Assembly: GCF_016593235.1 (NCBI RefSeq)
Contig: NZ_AP023065.1
Location: 806,001 to 870,000 of the forward strand
Origin: Nitratiruptor sp. YY09-18
GTDB taxonomy: Bacteria; Campylobacterota; Campylobacteria; Campylobacterales; Nitratiruptoraceae
DNA: 64,000 bases
Reading direction: 5' to 3'
The number at the start of each line of letters is the position of its first letter. The first letter of the stretch is position 1. A program made the translations under genes and the position numbers. This document shows, in pieces, positions 18,981-27,725 of this stretch. Below the pieces are notes generated by a model. It did no database searches and had not been told where the DNA came from. It saw only the letters and a program-made list of their open reading frames with translations.

Positions 18981-20535
18981 CTTGACTTCCTATATCCTCT
19001 TTATCGCTAGAAAAGTGTAAAGTAAGAAGCTTCTCACTCTTTTGTTTTAGCTCTTTATTGAGATGATCAAAAAACTCTTTTTTGATTTTTTTATGATCAG
19101 CACTACTTACCACTGCAATATTTATATTTCCTTTGCTACTTGGTAATTCATAAAACTCTATATCTTTGAAGCGGTTTTTAAGTAATTTCATCACAGGGAG
19201 GAGATACTGTTTGTAGTTTTGCAAAAACTTCTCTTTTTTTGCTAGCCTAGGATCAATAAACGCTGCAAGACGCACAGAGGAGAGGGAGCGATAGACTATT
19301 TCGAAGATAAATGTCGCAGCTAATACTATAAAACTAGATTTGAGATTTTGCGGATGGTGCTCATAGTTATACCCAACCAAGACAACAATTGAAATAACAC
19401 AAAAGATAAAAGCTATAAAACTGATCCATCGATTTGAAGATGTCTCTTTGTAGAGCTTAAAATTGACATAATTGACGCTAGCAAAAATTATGAGAAATCC
19501 TAGACTTCCAGCTATGGAGATATTTTCTAAATTGAAAAATATTGCAAAGAAGGCTGAGAGGATGGCTAGTATCAACAGTCCTTCTGTTCCATGTTTCCAC
19601 ACTCTTTTGGTAAAATCTTGCGGAAGGCCCCCCGTTTTTGCTACTAGATAACTCACGCGAGCTCCACCATAGAGAGTAGCATTGATGGCACTTGAAGTTG
19701 AGAGCAGGGCTGCGATCCCAATTAAAATAAATCCAAAATCTCCCAAGAAGGGCTTTGCAGCAATCGCGAGAGCATAATCGCTATACTTTTGCACCTGCTC
19801 ATATGTGAGATTTGCGACAGCCACTGCTGCTACAAGGACATAGATGATAATTGTAGTGATCACAGCAGCATAGTAGGCTCGTGGTAAATTCTTGGCTGGG
19901 TCTTTAATATCGGCTGCAGTATTGGCAATGAGTTCAAACCCCTCATATGCTAGAAAAATAATAAGTCCACCTGTCATAATTTTGATGACACTCTCATAGT
20001 ACTTGGGTGAGAGCTTGTGAAAATCCCCTGTAAAAAAACCAAGTGCTACAAAAAGGAGCAAAATAGCGACTTTCAAAAAGACCATAATATCTTCACTCTT
20101 ACCACTTACATAGGCTCCAAGAAAGTTGATGAGTGTAAAAATAGCTATCACTGCTACAATAAAAAGCTTTTTATACAGTTCAATCTCTTGGCCAAAGAAG
20201 AGTGCACTGGCATAACTCCCAAATGCGTAGGAATAAAGAGCTAACATGATGATATAACTGGCAAGAAGGAGGGTATTGAGATATCCGCTCACAAGATTGT
20301 TGCCAAATCCTTGGACCAAGAACTCAACAGTTCCCCCTTCACTTGGATAGCGGACAGAGAGTTTTGCGTAGGAGTAGGCAGTCAGAAGAGCAATGAGACC
20401 GGCAAATAAGAATGCGATAGGCGCAGCACCACGGGCAAGAAGGATTGTAAGGCCAAGGACTGCAAAAATACCTCCACCAATCATTCCTCCTACGCCGATA
20501 GCATAAGCTTCCCAAAAACCGATTTTTTTATCCAT
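18964..20535 (-). CDS. APC-superfamily amino acid/polyamine-type permease with C-terminal cytoplasmic domain
   Basis: A permease of 523 residues with about 12 hydrophobic segments, starting with the APC motif GVGGMIGGGIFAVLGL (about 12-27); ANTAADIKDPAKNLPRA is the conserved loop after TM6. After the last helix a soluble tail of about 110 residues remains. Substrate cannot be told from sequence. I place the start at the ATG at 20535 (MDKKIGFWEAY); a 40-residue upstream extension in the same frame has no hydrophobic or conserved content and lies inside the TRAP gene. Start and TRAP stop overlap by 8 bases, so the two are coupled. Confidence 0.9.
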   Translation of the reverse strand: MDKKIGFWEAYAIGVGGMIGGGIFAVLGLTILLARGAAPIAFLFAGLIALLTAYSYAKLSVRYPSEGGTVEFLVQGFGNNLVSGYLNTLLLASYIIMLALYSYAFGSYASALFFGQEIELYKKLFIVAVIAIFTLINFLGAYVSGKSEDIMVFLKVAILLLFVALGFFTGDFHKLSPKYYESVIKIMTGGLIIFLAYEGFELIANTAADIKDPAKNLPRAYYAAVITTIIIYVLVAAVAVANLTYEQVQKYSDYALAIAAKPFLGDFGFILIGIAALLSTSSAINATLYGGARVSYLVAKTGGLPQDFTKRVWKHGTEGLLILAILSAFFAIFFNLENISIAGSLGFLIIFASVNYVNFKLYKETSSNRWISFIAFIFCVISIVVLVGYNYEHHPQNLKSSFIVLAATFIFEIVYRSLSSVRLAAFIDPRLAKKEKFLQNYKQYLLPVMKLLKNRFKDIEFYELPSSKGNINIAVVSSADHKKIKKEFFDHLNKELKQKSEKLLTLHFSSDKEDIGSQAMRLL

Positions 20536-21616
20536 CTCGCATCTCGAGGTAGTTTTTAAGACCAAGGCTAGTCCATGCACGATTGTGTATCCAGTATGGC
20601 TCAATTTGCTGCCATACGCGCTTGAAATCAGCCGATTTTTTGCTCTGCTCAGCAATTACTTGCATCAAAGCCTTTTTCGCTGCTATTACAATCTCTTGCG
20701 GCCACTGCTCTAAATGAACACCTAGACTTTTGAGCTTTTGGAGGGCTCTTGCATTTTTATCTTGAAAGTTATATACCATTGTAGCGTTGAGCTCATTTGC
20801 AGCAGTTGCAATAAGTCCTTGTAAATCGTGAGGCAGTGAATCCCAAAACTTCTTATTGAAAGTGAGCTCTAATACACTTCCTGGCTCATGAAAACCGCTG
20901 TAGTAGTACTTGGCAACTTTATAAAATCCCATTTTGATATCAAGGGCCGGTCCCACCCACTCAGTCGCATCAATTGTGCCTCTATCGAGAGCCGTATAGA
21001 TCTCACCAGCAGGTAACAGCACAGGATTGACACCAAGTTTTGCCATCACTTCGCCACCAAGACCAGGAATACGCATCTTAAGACCCTGAAGATCCTTAAG
21101 TGAGGTGATTTTTTTACGAAACCAACCACCCATCTGTACATCAGTATTGCCACCCAGAAGCGGATAGAGATTGTATTTGGCATAGAGCTCTCGCCATAGA
21201 TCCAATCCACCTCCAAATAGCATCCATGCATTCATCTCATTGGAAGTAAAACCAAAGGGAAATCCACCAAAGAGACTAAAAGCTGCGTTTTTGCCTTTCC
21301 AGTAGTAGGGGCCTGAGTGGAAGGCTTCAATCTGTCCAGCACTACATGCATCAAAAACGCCAAGAGCAGGTACTAAGAGATTTTTTCCAAAAACTTTGAT
21401 AACCACTTCACCATCGCTTGCCTCTTTGACCCTCTTGGCAAACTCTTCAACACCTTCTCCCATGATCGGAAATCCAGCTGGCCAACTTGTAGCAAGGCGT
21501 ATAGTAATTTTGCGTTTTTTGGAGATATTGAAATTTTTGACCTCTTCTCTTTTACATCCAGCAAGCATCGCAGCTCCTGCCAAGGCAGAAGTCGCAATAA
21601 ATCTTCTTCTTTGCAT
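20528..21616 (-). CDS. TRAP-type periplasmic binding protein (DctP/TakP-like), Tat lipoprotein
   Basis: A substrate-binding protein of 362 residues. The N-terminus combines a twin-arginine motif (RRRFIATSAL) and a lipobox (MLAGC), so it is probably exported folded and then lipid-anchored. The DctP-family carboxylate site is visible as KMRIPGLGGEVMAKLGVNPV (about 183-202) and GEIYTALDRGTIDATEWVGP; the latter closely follows the 2-oxoacid-binding TakP group. No DctQ or DctM membrane subunit is nearby. Instead it is coupled to an APC permease downstream and lies 9 bases after a Ca2+/H+ antiporter. A strong Shine-Dalgarno (AGGAG) precedes the ATG. Confidence 0.92.
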   Translation of the reverse strand: MQRRRFIATSALAGAAMLAGCKREEVKNFNISKKRKITIRLATSWPAGFPIMGEGVEEFAKRVKEASDGEVVIKVFGKNLLVPALGVFDACSAGQIEAFHSGPYYWKGKNAAFSLFGGFPFGFTSNEMNAWMLFGGGLDLWRELYAKYNLYPLLGGNTDVQMGGWFRKKITSLKDLQGLKMRIPGLGGEVMAKLGVNPVLLPAGEIYTALDRGTIDATEWVGPALDIKMGFYKVAKYYYSGFHEPGSVLELTFNKKFWDSLPHDLQGLIATAANELNATMVYNFQDKNARALQKLKSLGVHLEQWPQEIVIAAKKALMQVIAEQSKKSADFKRVWQQIEPYWIHNRAWTSLGLKNYLEMRDG

Positions 21617-21624
21617 ATCTACTC

Positions 21625-22779
21625 CTAATACAGAGCTGCAATAACAGCGAAACAGGTAAAAAACATGAGGTGTGAAACTCCCTCAATATAATTTGTCTCT
21701 CCATTATCCGTCGTTTTCCAAGCCAAAATGACTGTAAGCAAGAGTGCACCGATCTGTAAAGCGTTAAAATCGAGTGTAAAGGGGATGTGGTTGAAGTATG
21801 CAAGTCCCATAAGCACAGGCACTGTCACAAGGATCGATACAGTACTTGCTCCCATTGCAATATTGACAACGCGTTGGATCTGATCGTTTTTGGCAGCTTT
21901 GATGGCAGTAATGAGCTCAGGCGAGACGCTAATAATAGCGATGATGAGACCTGCAAGGCCTGCATTGATACCAAAAGCTTCGAAAACATGCTGCGAATCG
22001 TGTGCGAAAATCTCAGCCATTACACCTACTAAAAAAATCAATCCGAATACCACCAAAAGATTTGCCCAGTTTGGGAATTTTTCAAATATATAATCATCCT
22101 CATGCTCTTCATCCTCTTGGAGCTGCTTTTTCTTTTTGAGGCGTAGAATTCTGCTTCTTGCAGTTGACTTGAAAAAGTGAGAGTGGGTTTTAGTCTGAAA
22201 AACGTAGATAATGAGATAGTAGGTAAAAAGCATGATCGAGATAATGATACTAGCTCGCAGCAGTTTATCGCTTCCATCTGGTGTATAGATCAAAAGACTT
22301 GGTACAAGTAGGGCGATAGAGGAGACAAAGAGAATAGTAGTATATGTACTGGATGTATCCTCATTGTGCTCTTGCTCAGCAAATGTAAGCCCACCTATAA
22401 AGACAGCAAGTCCCAAAAGTACGTTCATATCCACAATAACTGCAGAGATAATACCACTTTTTACTGTATCTAAAGTATTAGCAGATACCTCTGTACCACC
22501 TGCTGTAAGGATCATATAGAGCAATATGATCTCCACTGCAACTGCACTAAAGGTAAGCACAAAACTTCCATATGGTTCACCGAGTCGCTCAGCTAAAATC
22601 TCAGCAACTTCACTGACTGTAACAGAAAAAGCCACTATCGAAATAGCAGCGAAGAGAGTGGTAAGGTAAATATGGTGTGTAGCATGTGCATAGTAAGCTA
22701 AGAGTGCACAAAGAAATCCTAAACCTATATCCCAATAGTCATCAAAATAGTCGCGTAACGAAGATGAATCACTTTGCAA
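21625..22779 (-). CDS. Ca2+/H+ antiporter (CaCA family, ChaA/CAX type)
   Basis: A membrane exchanger of 384 residues with about 11 helices. The two alpha repeats are SVTVSEVAEILAERLGEPYG (about 51-70) and IAIISVSPELITAIKAAKND (about 272-291), each with the conserved Glu. Between the halves is a charged loop with an acidic run (DEEHEDD) typical of CAX proteins. The start is TTG with an AAGGAG site seven bases away. It sits between the Mur-like gene (gap 10 bases) and the TRAP binding protein (gap 8 bases). Confidence 0.9.
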   Translation of the reverse strand: MQSDSSSLRDYFDDYWDIGLGFLCALLAYYAHATHHIYLTTLFAAISIVAFSVTVSEVAEILAERLGEPYGSFVLTFSAVAVEIILLYMILTAGGTEVSANTLDTVKSGIISAVIVDMNVLLGLAVFIGGLTFAEQEHNEDTSSTYTTILFVSSIALLVPSLLIYTPDGSDKLLRASIIISIMLFTYYLIIYVFQTKTHSHFFKSTARSRILRLKKKKQLQEDEEHEDDYIFEKFPNWANLLVVFGLIFLVGVMAEIFAHDSQHVFEAFGINAGLAGLIIAIISVSPELITAIKAAKNDQIQRVVNIAMGASTVSILVTVPVLMGLAYFNHIPFTLDFNALQIGALLLTVILAWKTTDNGETNYIEGVSHLMFFTCFAVIAALY

Positions 22780-22789
22780 TGAGTTCTCC

Positions 22790-23740
22790 TTAAAAAAGTC
22801 TTTTTTGTTCTTGTGTTTTGGCTAATTTTTCTATATCAAAATGCTCGCACAGAGCGTAATTAAACGTTGCATTATACAAAATTTCTCTCAACCTTTTCAA
22901 ATTGTACTGTGCAAATCCATCTTGGATACAGCTATGGGTAAAGAAAAGCTTGTGTGCCCAAGGAGCATGTTTTTGAAGATATTGATGCTCACGCTCTAAA
23001 AGAGTACAATCACTCTCCAAAATTACTACTCTCTCGCTCTTTCCAAATTCACACACTCTAAAGTTGTTATCTAAAAAGTAGGGTCTAAAGTGTGGCCACT
23101 CTTCGACTTTTTGGAAAGAGTAGTGAAGTAGATAGTTGTGTGCTATATCTAAGAGTCTGTGAAGTTTATCGATAAAAAGAGGTGATATTCTCATGCGTTG
23201 ATAGTAGACATCATCGTATACAAAGCTAGTCTCAAAGAGGTAGTGCTGAACAATATTGAGAGGTTTACTTGGAATTTGTACGCTATCGAGTGCCAAAGAT
23301 TTTAGGAGATGCTCAGGAGCCAATATGAGAGAAAGAGGTTGGGAGTAGAGAGCCTCGAGCATAGATGATCTATCTCGATAGATATGCACTCGGTTTGATT
23401 GAAAAAGGAGCGCCGCAAGTTCCAAAGTAGGTAAATCAATAGCGATCACATCGATGTTTTTAGAAATTATAAAAAAGCGAATAAGCTGATCGAGAGTTTT
23501 ATGAATATCGCGTACTTTTATCCAAGCAATTTCGCTATCACTGATCTGTGTCCATCCTGTAAAAACGACTCCATATGCTCCAGCTCTTATGGCATCTACA
23601 ATCTGTGTTTTATCTAGAGCGATAAAGAGATCGCCACGTTTGATATGACCAATATTTGTAGTAATAGAAGCAAAAGAGGAGATCTTTGGCGAGCTTACTA
23701 GCTCACCATCTATTAAGCTCAAGACGCTTGAGAGATTCAT
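22790..23740 (-). CDS. Mur-ligase N-terminal-domain-like protein lacking the ATP-binding core
   Basis: A 316-residue protein whose first ~65 residues resemble the UDP-substrate-binding domain of MurE/MurF: ITTNIGHIKRGDLFIALD (about 27-44) followed by AIRAGAYGVVFTG. The rest has no GKT/S ATP loop, no recognisable ligase centre and no membrane segment; it is rich in His, Tyr and Leu. It therefore cannot be an active Mur ligase of the usual type. A protein at this place beside metG is, to my recollection, conserved in Campylobacter. Its stop lies 10 bases before the antiporter start and its start overlaps metG by 4 bases. Role unknown; a UDP-muramoyl-precursor binding or regulatory role is one possibility. 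Confidence 0.7.
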   Translation of the reverse strand: MNLSSVLSLIDGELVSSPKISSFASITTNIGHIKRGDLFIALDKTQIVDAIRAGAYGVVFTGWTQISDSEIAWIKVRDIHKTLDQLIRFFIISKNIDVIAIDLPTLELAALLFQSNRVHIYRDRSSMLEALYSQPLSLILAPEHLLKSLALDSVQIPSKPLNIVQHYLFETSFVYDDVYYQRMRISPLFIDKLHRLLDIAHNYLLHYSFQKVEEWPHFRPYFLDNNFRVCEFGKSERVVILESDCTLLEREHQYLQKHAPWAHKLFFTHSCIQDGFAQYNLKRLREILYNATFNYALCEHFDIEKLAKTQEQKRLF

Positions 23741-25632
23741 CTCACAGGGGTACCATTAACCTTTTTGGCTTCTGGAGTGACAAGTGAGAGACCGTCTTCA
23801 TCCTTGGCTGCAAGGATCATACCCTCACTCACATATCCCATCAGTTTTGCAGGCTTGAGATTTGCTACGACGCACACCTGTTTGCCGATGAGATCTTCTG
23901 GAGCGTAGAACTCTTTGATTCCAGCAACGATTTGACGAGGCTTCTCTTCACCAAGATCGACTTGCAAAAGGAGCAGTTTTTTACTCTTTTTTACCTCTTG
24001 GGCTTCGATGATTGTGCCTACTTTGATAGAGGTTTTAAAAAAATCATCAATGCTTATGAGGTCCTCTTTTTTCTCTTCTTTTTTCTCCTGCTTCTTCTCA
24101 ACCATCAAAGGCTCTTCAATTTTTGGAAAAAGAGGAGGAATTTTTTGGATAGTAAATGCTTCAAGCAACTCTTTTTGCTCAATGAGTCTTTGCATAGCAT
24201 TTCTATCGATAGTAAATCCTAATGCTTGGGCAATGGTTTGTGTCGTTTTTGGCATCACAGGATGGAGCATTACCGCTACTTTTGCCAAGATATTGGCTAC
24301 AAGTGCAACAAGTGCCATTGCTTCATCCTCTTTTCCCTCTTTCATTTTCGTCCATGGAGTATATGTATCGATAGCTTTATTGGCTATTGTGAGGATTTTC
24401 CAAAGCTCTTCGAGGTATCTGTTCCACTTCATATCTTCTACTAGTCCATCCAAACTATCAAGGATCTGTTGCATAGCATCTAGCTCATTTTGGTGATATT
24501 TTGCTACATCTTTGCTATCGATCTCAAAATCGAAATACTTTCCACTCATTCCGATAATGCGGTTGAGGAGATTTCCAAGATCATTTCCAAGGTCATTATT
24601 GATACGATCTATGAGCGCTTTTTGGCTAAAGTCTCCATCTTGGCCAAAAGGGACTTCGCGAAGAAGAAAATAGCGAAAATTTTCTAGACCATATGCATCT
24701 GCCACAGCCTTTGGATCGACTACATTGCCTTTTGATTTACTCATCTTTTCACCATTTCTTGTCCACCAGCCGTGAGTTGCAATATGTTTCGGGGTATCAA
24801 GCTCTAGACTCATCAAAAATGCTGGCCAATAGACTGCATGAAAACGCAAAATATCTTTACCAACAAGGTGATAGTCAGCTGGCCAGTAGTGCATGAGTGA
24901 CTCATCTGTGCCGTAACCTAGAGCAGTAATATAGTTAAGAAGTGCATCAAGCCATACATACATCACATGTTTTGGATCATTGATTGATGGTGGAAGAGGT
25001 ATACCCCAGCTAAAGCTTGTGCGCGTAATAGAGAGATCTTGCAATCCGCTCTCAACAAAGCGGATTACCTCATTTTTTTTCGATTTTGGAAGAACAAACT
25101 TCTCTTCATTGCGATAGAGTTCCAAAAGTCTCTCTTGATATTTTGAGAGTTTGAAAAAGTAGCTCTCCTCTTTGACTATAGAGGTCTCTTTCCCGCAATC
25201 TGGACAAAATTCGTTATCGATGAGTTGCGATTCAGGGAAGAATGATTCGCAACTGATACAGTAGTGTCCCTCATAGGTTCCTTTATAAATGTCGCCCTTG
25301 TTGTACATGATTTCAAAGGCTTTTTGTACGCCTTTGATATGCTCTGGATCAGTAGTGCGGATAAACTTATCATAACTTATCTCAAACTCATCCCACAAAG
25401 AGCGAAATTTTGCACTTATCTCATCAGCATACTCTTTGGGTGATTTACCGCGCTTTTTAGCAGCTTCTTCTATCTTTTGACCATGCTCATCAGTCCCCGT
25501 AAGGAAAAATGTATCATATCCTTTGAGGCGAAAATATCTTGCAGCACTATCAGCTATAATGGTTGTATATGCATGACCAATATGAGGTACATCATTGACG
25601 TAGTAAATTGGTGTAGTTATATAGCGTTTCAT
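23737..25632 (-). CDS. metG: methionyl-tRNA synthetase with C-terminal tRNA-binding domain
   Basis: Class I synthetase of 631 residues. The HIGH-type motif is HIGHAY near residue 16, a zinc knuckle is formed by CISCESFFPE and CPDCGKE (about 127-150), and the KMSKSKG loop is at about 295. The last ~105 residues are a Trbp111-like OB fold (VGTIIEAQEVKKSKKLLLLQ onward) that aids tRNA binding and dimerisation. I start it at the ATG at 25632 (MKRYITTPIYY), which has AAGGAG six bases upstream; a longer frame to 25662 lies inside the preceding gene. Confidence 0.97.
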   Translation of the reverse strand: MKRYITTPIYYVNDVPHIGHAYTTIIADSAARYFRLKGYDTFFLTGTDEHGQKIEEAAKKRGKSPKEYADEISAKFRSLWDEFEISYDKFIRTTDPEHIKGVQKAFEIMYNKGDIYKGTYEGHYCISCESFFPESQLIDNEFCPDCGKETSIVKEESYFFKLSKYQERLLELYRNEEKFVLPKSKKNEVIRFVESGLQDLSITRTSFSWGIPLPPSINDPKHVMYVWLDALLNYITALGYGTDESLMHYWPADYHLVGKDILRFHAVYWPAFLMSLELDTPKHIATHGWWTRNGEKMSKSKGNVVDPKAVADAYGLENFRYFLLREVPFGQDGDFSQKALIDRINNDLGNDLGNLLNRIIGMSGKYFDFEIDSKDVAKYHQNELDAMQQILDSLDGLVEDMKWNRYLEELWKILTIANKAIDTYTPWTKMKEGKEDEAMALVALVANILAKVAVMLHPVMPKTTQTIAQALGFTIDRNAMQRLIEQKELLEAFTIQKIPPLFPKIEEPLMVEKKQEKKEEKKEDLISIDDFFKTSIKVGTIIEAQEVKKSKKLLLLQVDLGEEKPRQIVAGIKEFYAPEDLIGKQVCVVANLKPAKLMGYVSEGMILAAKDEDGLSLVTPEAKKVNGTPVR

Positions 25633-25642
25633 TATCTTCTCC

Positions 25643-25843
25643 TTAGAATTCAAATCCTCCACCTTTGCCTCTATTCATACTCTTGTAGACCGCATCTACA
25701 TACTCATTGCGTAATCTACATCCAATAATCAGCTCACATTGCAAGCATGAAGAGATCTTTTTGTTTTCTTGGCACTCTTTGAGCTCTTTTGTCTTTTGGA
25801 TCAGTGCTTCTTCATACTTATCAAGCTGTTTTTGATTTGGCAT
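25643..25843 (-). CDS. small conserved cysteine-containing protein of unknown function
   Basis: A 66-residue soluble protein with a predicted helical first half ([19 protein letters not shown]) and the pattern [22 protein letters not shown], then a glycine-rich end KGGGFEF. The CxxC...C arrangement could bind metal but no family function is known to me. It overlaps the end of fbp by 23 bases and ends 10 bases before metG. I recall a similar small gene between metG and fbp in Campylobacter jejuni, which supports it being real. Confidence 0.75.
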   Translation of the reverse strand: MPNQKQLDKYEEALIQKTKELKECQENKKISSCLQCELIIGCRLRNEYVDAVYKSMNRGKGGGFEF

Positions 25844-26672
25844 AGTACTCTCTTACCTTTTTTATTTCGTAGTGTGATCCAAAGAAGCATGGTGTTGTCT
25901 CATGCAGCTCAGAGCATGAAAGATCCAAAAGACGCTCTCCTGCATCATTAATCGCTCGGCCACCTGCTTTTTCATAGATATTTGCAAAGGGAAAAACTTC
26001 AAAGAGTTTGCGAAGCTTTCCTCGCGGCTTATCCTTCGTACCTGGATAGCTAAAAAGCCCTCCACCTTTGACCAAAATCTGATGCAGATCTGGCACCATC
26101 CCCCCTGAATAGCGCAAGCGATAACCTTCGGCAAAGAGTGATTCTACAAGAGCTTTATGATGGGGGTACCAATACTTTTGCGTAGCCCCTGGGGCATTGA
26201 GTTTCCCTTTTTGCAAAAGTTGGAGCTCTTGTAAAAATTCAAATTTTCCATTGCGCAAAATAAATCGCTCTGCCTTAATTGTTGCTACTACAAGCTCTAC
26301 GCGAGGTCCATATACTACATACGCAGAGGCCACGAGATTTTTCCCACTCCAGCCATTTTCGTAGATACCAAATATAGATCCGACACTTAAGTTTACATCT
26401 ACGAGGCTGCTTCCATCCAGCGGGTCATACGCTACAAGGTATTTACCATTTTCATGGATGAGAGTCTCTTCACTCTTCTCTTCACTAGCAATTGCTTTGA
26501 CTGAAGAAGCAGTGCTTAGCTCTTCTTCAATGATTTTGTCACTGAGTACATCGAGTTTGAGCTGCTCTTCGCCTGAGCTATTTACGCTTCCTTCATATCC
26601 AAACTCTTCATCTACGATTGCTTTGCTAATTTTAATGGCACTTCTTTTAATAGCTTCAATAATCTCTGTCAT
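25821..26672 (-). CDS. fbp: fructose-1,6-bisphosphatase class I
   Basis: Gluconeogenic phosphatase converting fructose-1,6-bisphosphate to fructose-6-phosphate. The metal site is [13 protein letters not shown] (about 79-91) with the partner SEEK upstream, and the sugar-phosphate site shows [14 protein letters not shown] and the [11 protein letters not shown] segment. 283 residues is short against the ~330 of E. coli; shortened versions are common in this phylum. It starts 1 base after mobB stops and is followed by the small Cys protein and metG. Confidence 0.94.
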   Translation of the reverse strand: MTEIIEAIKRSAIKISKAIVDEEFGYEGSVNSSGEEQLKLDVLSDKIIEEELSTASSVKAIASEEKSEETLIHENGKYLVAYDPLDGSSLVDVNLSVGSIFGIYENGWSGKNLVASAYVVYGPRVELVVATIKAERFILRNGKFEFLQELQLLQKGKLNAPGATQKYWYPHHKALVESLFAEGYRLRYSGGMVPDLHQILVKGGGLFSYPGTKDKPRGKLRKLFEVFPFANIYEKAGGRAINDAGERLLDLSCSELHETTPCFFGSHYEIKKVREYYAKSKTA

Positions 26673-26673
26673 C

Positions 26674-27159
26674 TCATACCTTTTGCGCGTTTTTGTCTAT
26701 CCATGCTATTATCATGTGAGGGTCATTGAGATCAAGTATTTCGATGTTTTGGGGAATAGTAGATTTATCGATACTCTCATCAATAGCAACTGCTTGGATA
26801 TAGGGCAAGTAGCTCTCATCAAAGGAGTTGCGAAAGACTCCTATGCGAGGGAGGGGGAGATATTTGAGCCCCTCTACAAGCAGGTAGTCAAAATCTTTCA
26901 CCATTGCAATGATATCATCGATCTCTCTTTTTCTATGGGAGAAGTAGGTGGTTCTAGTGGGTGAAGTGACCACGACTTCTGCACCTGTTTGGAAGAATTT
27001 GTAGCTATCTTTCCCCTCTATATCAAATTGTGCTTTGTCTTTTGGATCATTCTTGACAATGGCTACTTGAAAATTTGGTACCAAGATTTTGGCAATCTTT
27101 TCGATGATAGTCGTTTTGCCACTGTTTGATGGTCCTGTAAAAGCTACAGCCTTGCGCAA
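26674..27159 (-). CDS. mobB: molybdopterin-guanine dinucleotide biosynthesis adaptor MobB
   Basis: P-loop GTP-binding protein that assists MobA in making the Mo-bis-MGD cofactor of nitrate reductase and related enzymes. Walker A is [11 protein letters not shown] (about 8-18) and the [16 protein letters not shown] segment (about 95-110) is typical of MobB. The start is TTG at 27159, with AAGGGA upstream. It heads a minus-strand run and is divergent from a lipoprotein gene. Confidence 0.92.
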   Translation of the reverse strand: MRKAVAFTGPSNSGKTTIIEKIAKILVPNFQVAIVKNDPKDKAQFDIEGKDSYKFFQTGAEVVVTSPTRTTYFSHRKREIDDIIAMVKDFDYLLVEGLKYLPLPRIGVFRNSFDESYLPYIQAVAIDESIDKSTIPQNIEILDLNDPHMIIAWIDKNAQKV

Positions 27160-27180
27160 TGTATCCCTTTTTTTAGATGT

Positions 27181-27186
27181 ATTTTA
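27181..27186 (-). promoter_or_regulatory. -10 box of mobB
   Basis: The minus strand reads TAAAAT, then ACATCTAAAAAAAGGGA and the TTG start 21 bases after the box. It faces the lipoprotein promoter within a 77-base gap. Confidence 0.5.
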
Positions 27187-27209
27187 TCCAATAAAAAGTT
27201 AAGCCAAGA

Positions 27210-27215
27210 TATAAT
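27210..27215 (+). promoter_or_regulatory. -10 box of the lipoprotein gene
   Basis: TATAAT followed by TATCTAAAAAGAGG and the ATG 21 bases after the box. Confidence 0.55.
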
Positions 27216-27236
27216 TATCTAAAAAGAGGTTACAAA

Positions 27237-27725
27237 ATGAAAAGAGTTATTGCAGCCATTGCGTGTATAGGAGTGCTTGGAGGTTGTAGCGTCAAACACC
27301 CAACACTTCTCTCTCCTGACAAACCATACGCTGAAGCGTTACGCTATACGCAAAAGGGTGAGATAGATATCTCTTTAGAAAATAAAGCTCTCATCATTGC
27401 TACCTATCTCAATCCTATCGAAAAATCAAAAGGGCAAGAGAAGTTTTTTGTGCGTGTCTATATCGATAACGATTTTGAGGATGAGAAAAAAGCTGGACTC
27501 TTTCATCCAGGATATGAGCTACGACTCAACGGACAAAAGCCTCTAAAGATTAAACAGATTGATACTGATAGCGAGCTAGCAAAACAGATGCCTGCTATCG
27601 AGCCATGGTATAGGCTCTATGTAGTAACATTCAAACACACAGAGTCCCCAAGACTCGATCTGTCGTTCAAAAACCCTGCATATGGTGGTGTTGATCTAAT
27701 TTTTCCAAACTATCTGTTAGATTAA
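27237..27725 (+). CDS. conserved lipoprotein of unknown function
   Basis: A 162-residue protein with a clean lipoprotein signal (MKRVIAAIACIGVLGGCS, lipobox LGGC). The mature part is predicted to be mostly beta strand, with no known motif. It sits alone on the plus strand between mobB and slt. The last 59 bases are antisense to the end of slt, an unusually long coding overlap for this window. I recall a lipoprotein at the same place in Campylobacter jejuni. Confidence 0.85.
   Translation: MKRVIAAIACIGVLGGCSVKHPTLLSPDKPYAEALRYTQKGEIDISLENKALIIATYLNPIEKSKGQEKFFVRVYIDNDFEDEKKAGLFHPGYELRLNGQKPLKIKQIDTDSELAKQMPAIEPWYRLYVVTFKHTESPRLDLSFKNPAYGGVDLIFPNYLLD

Noticed and set aside
20536-20655. N-terminal extension of the APC permease by 40 residues
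   Set aside because: It lies within the TRAP gene, has no ribosome site, and the family begins at the MDKKIGFWEAY segment.
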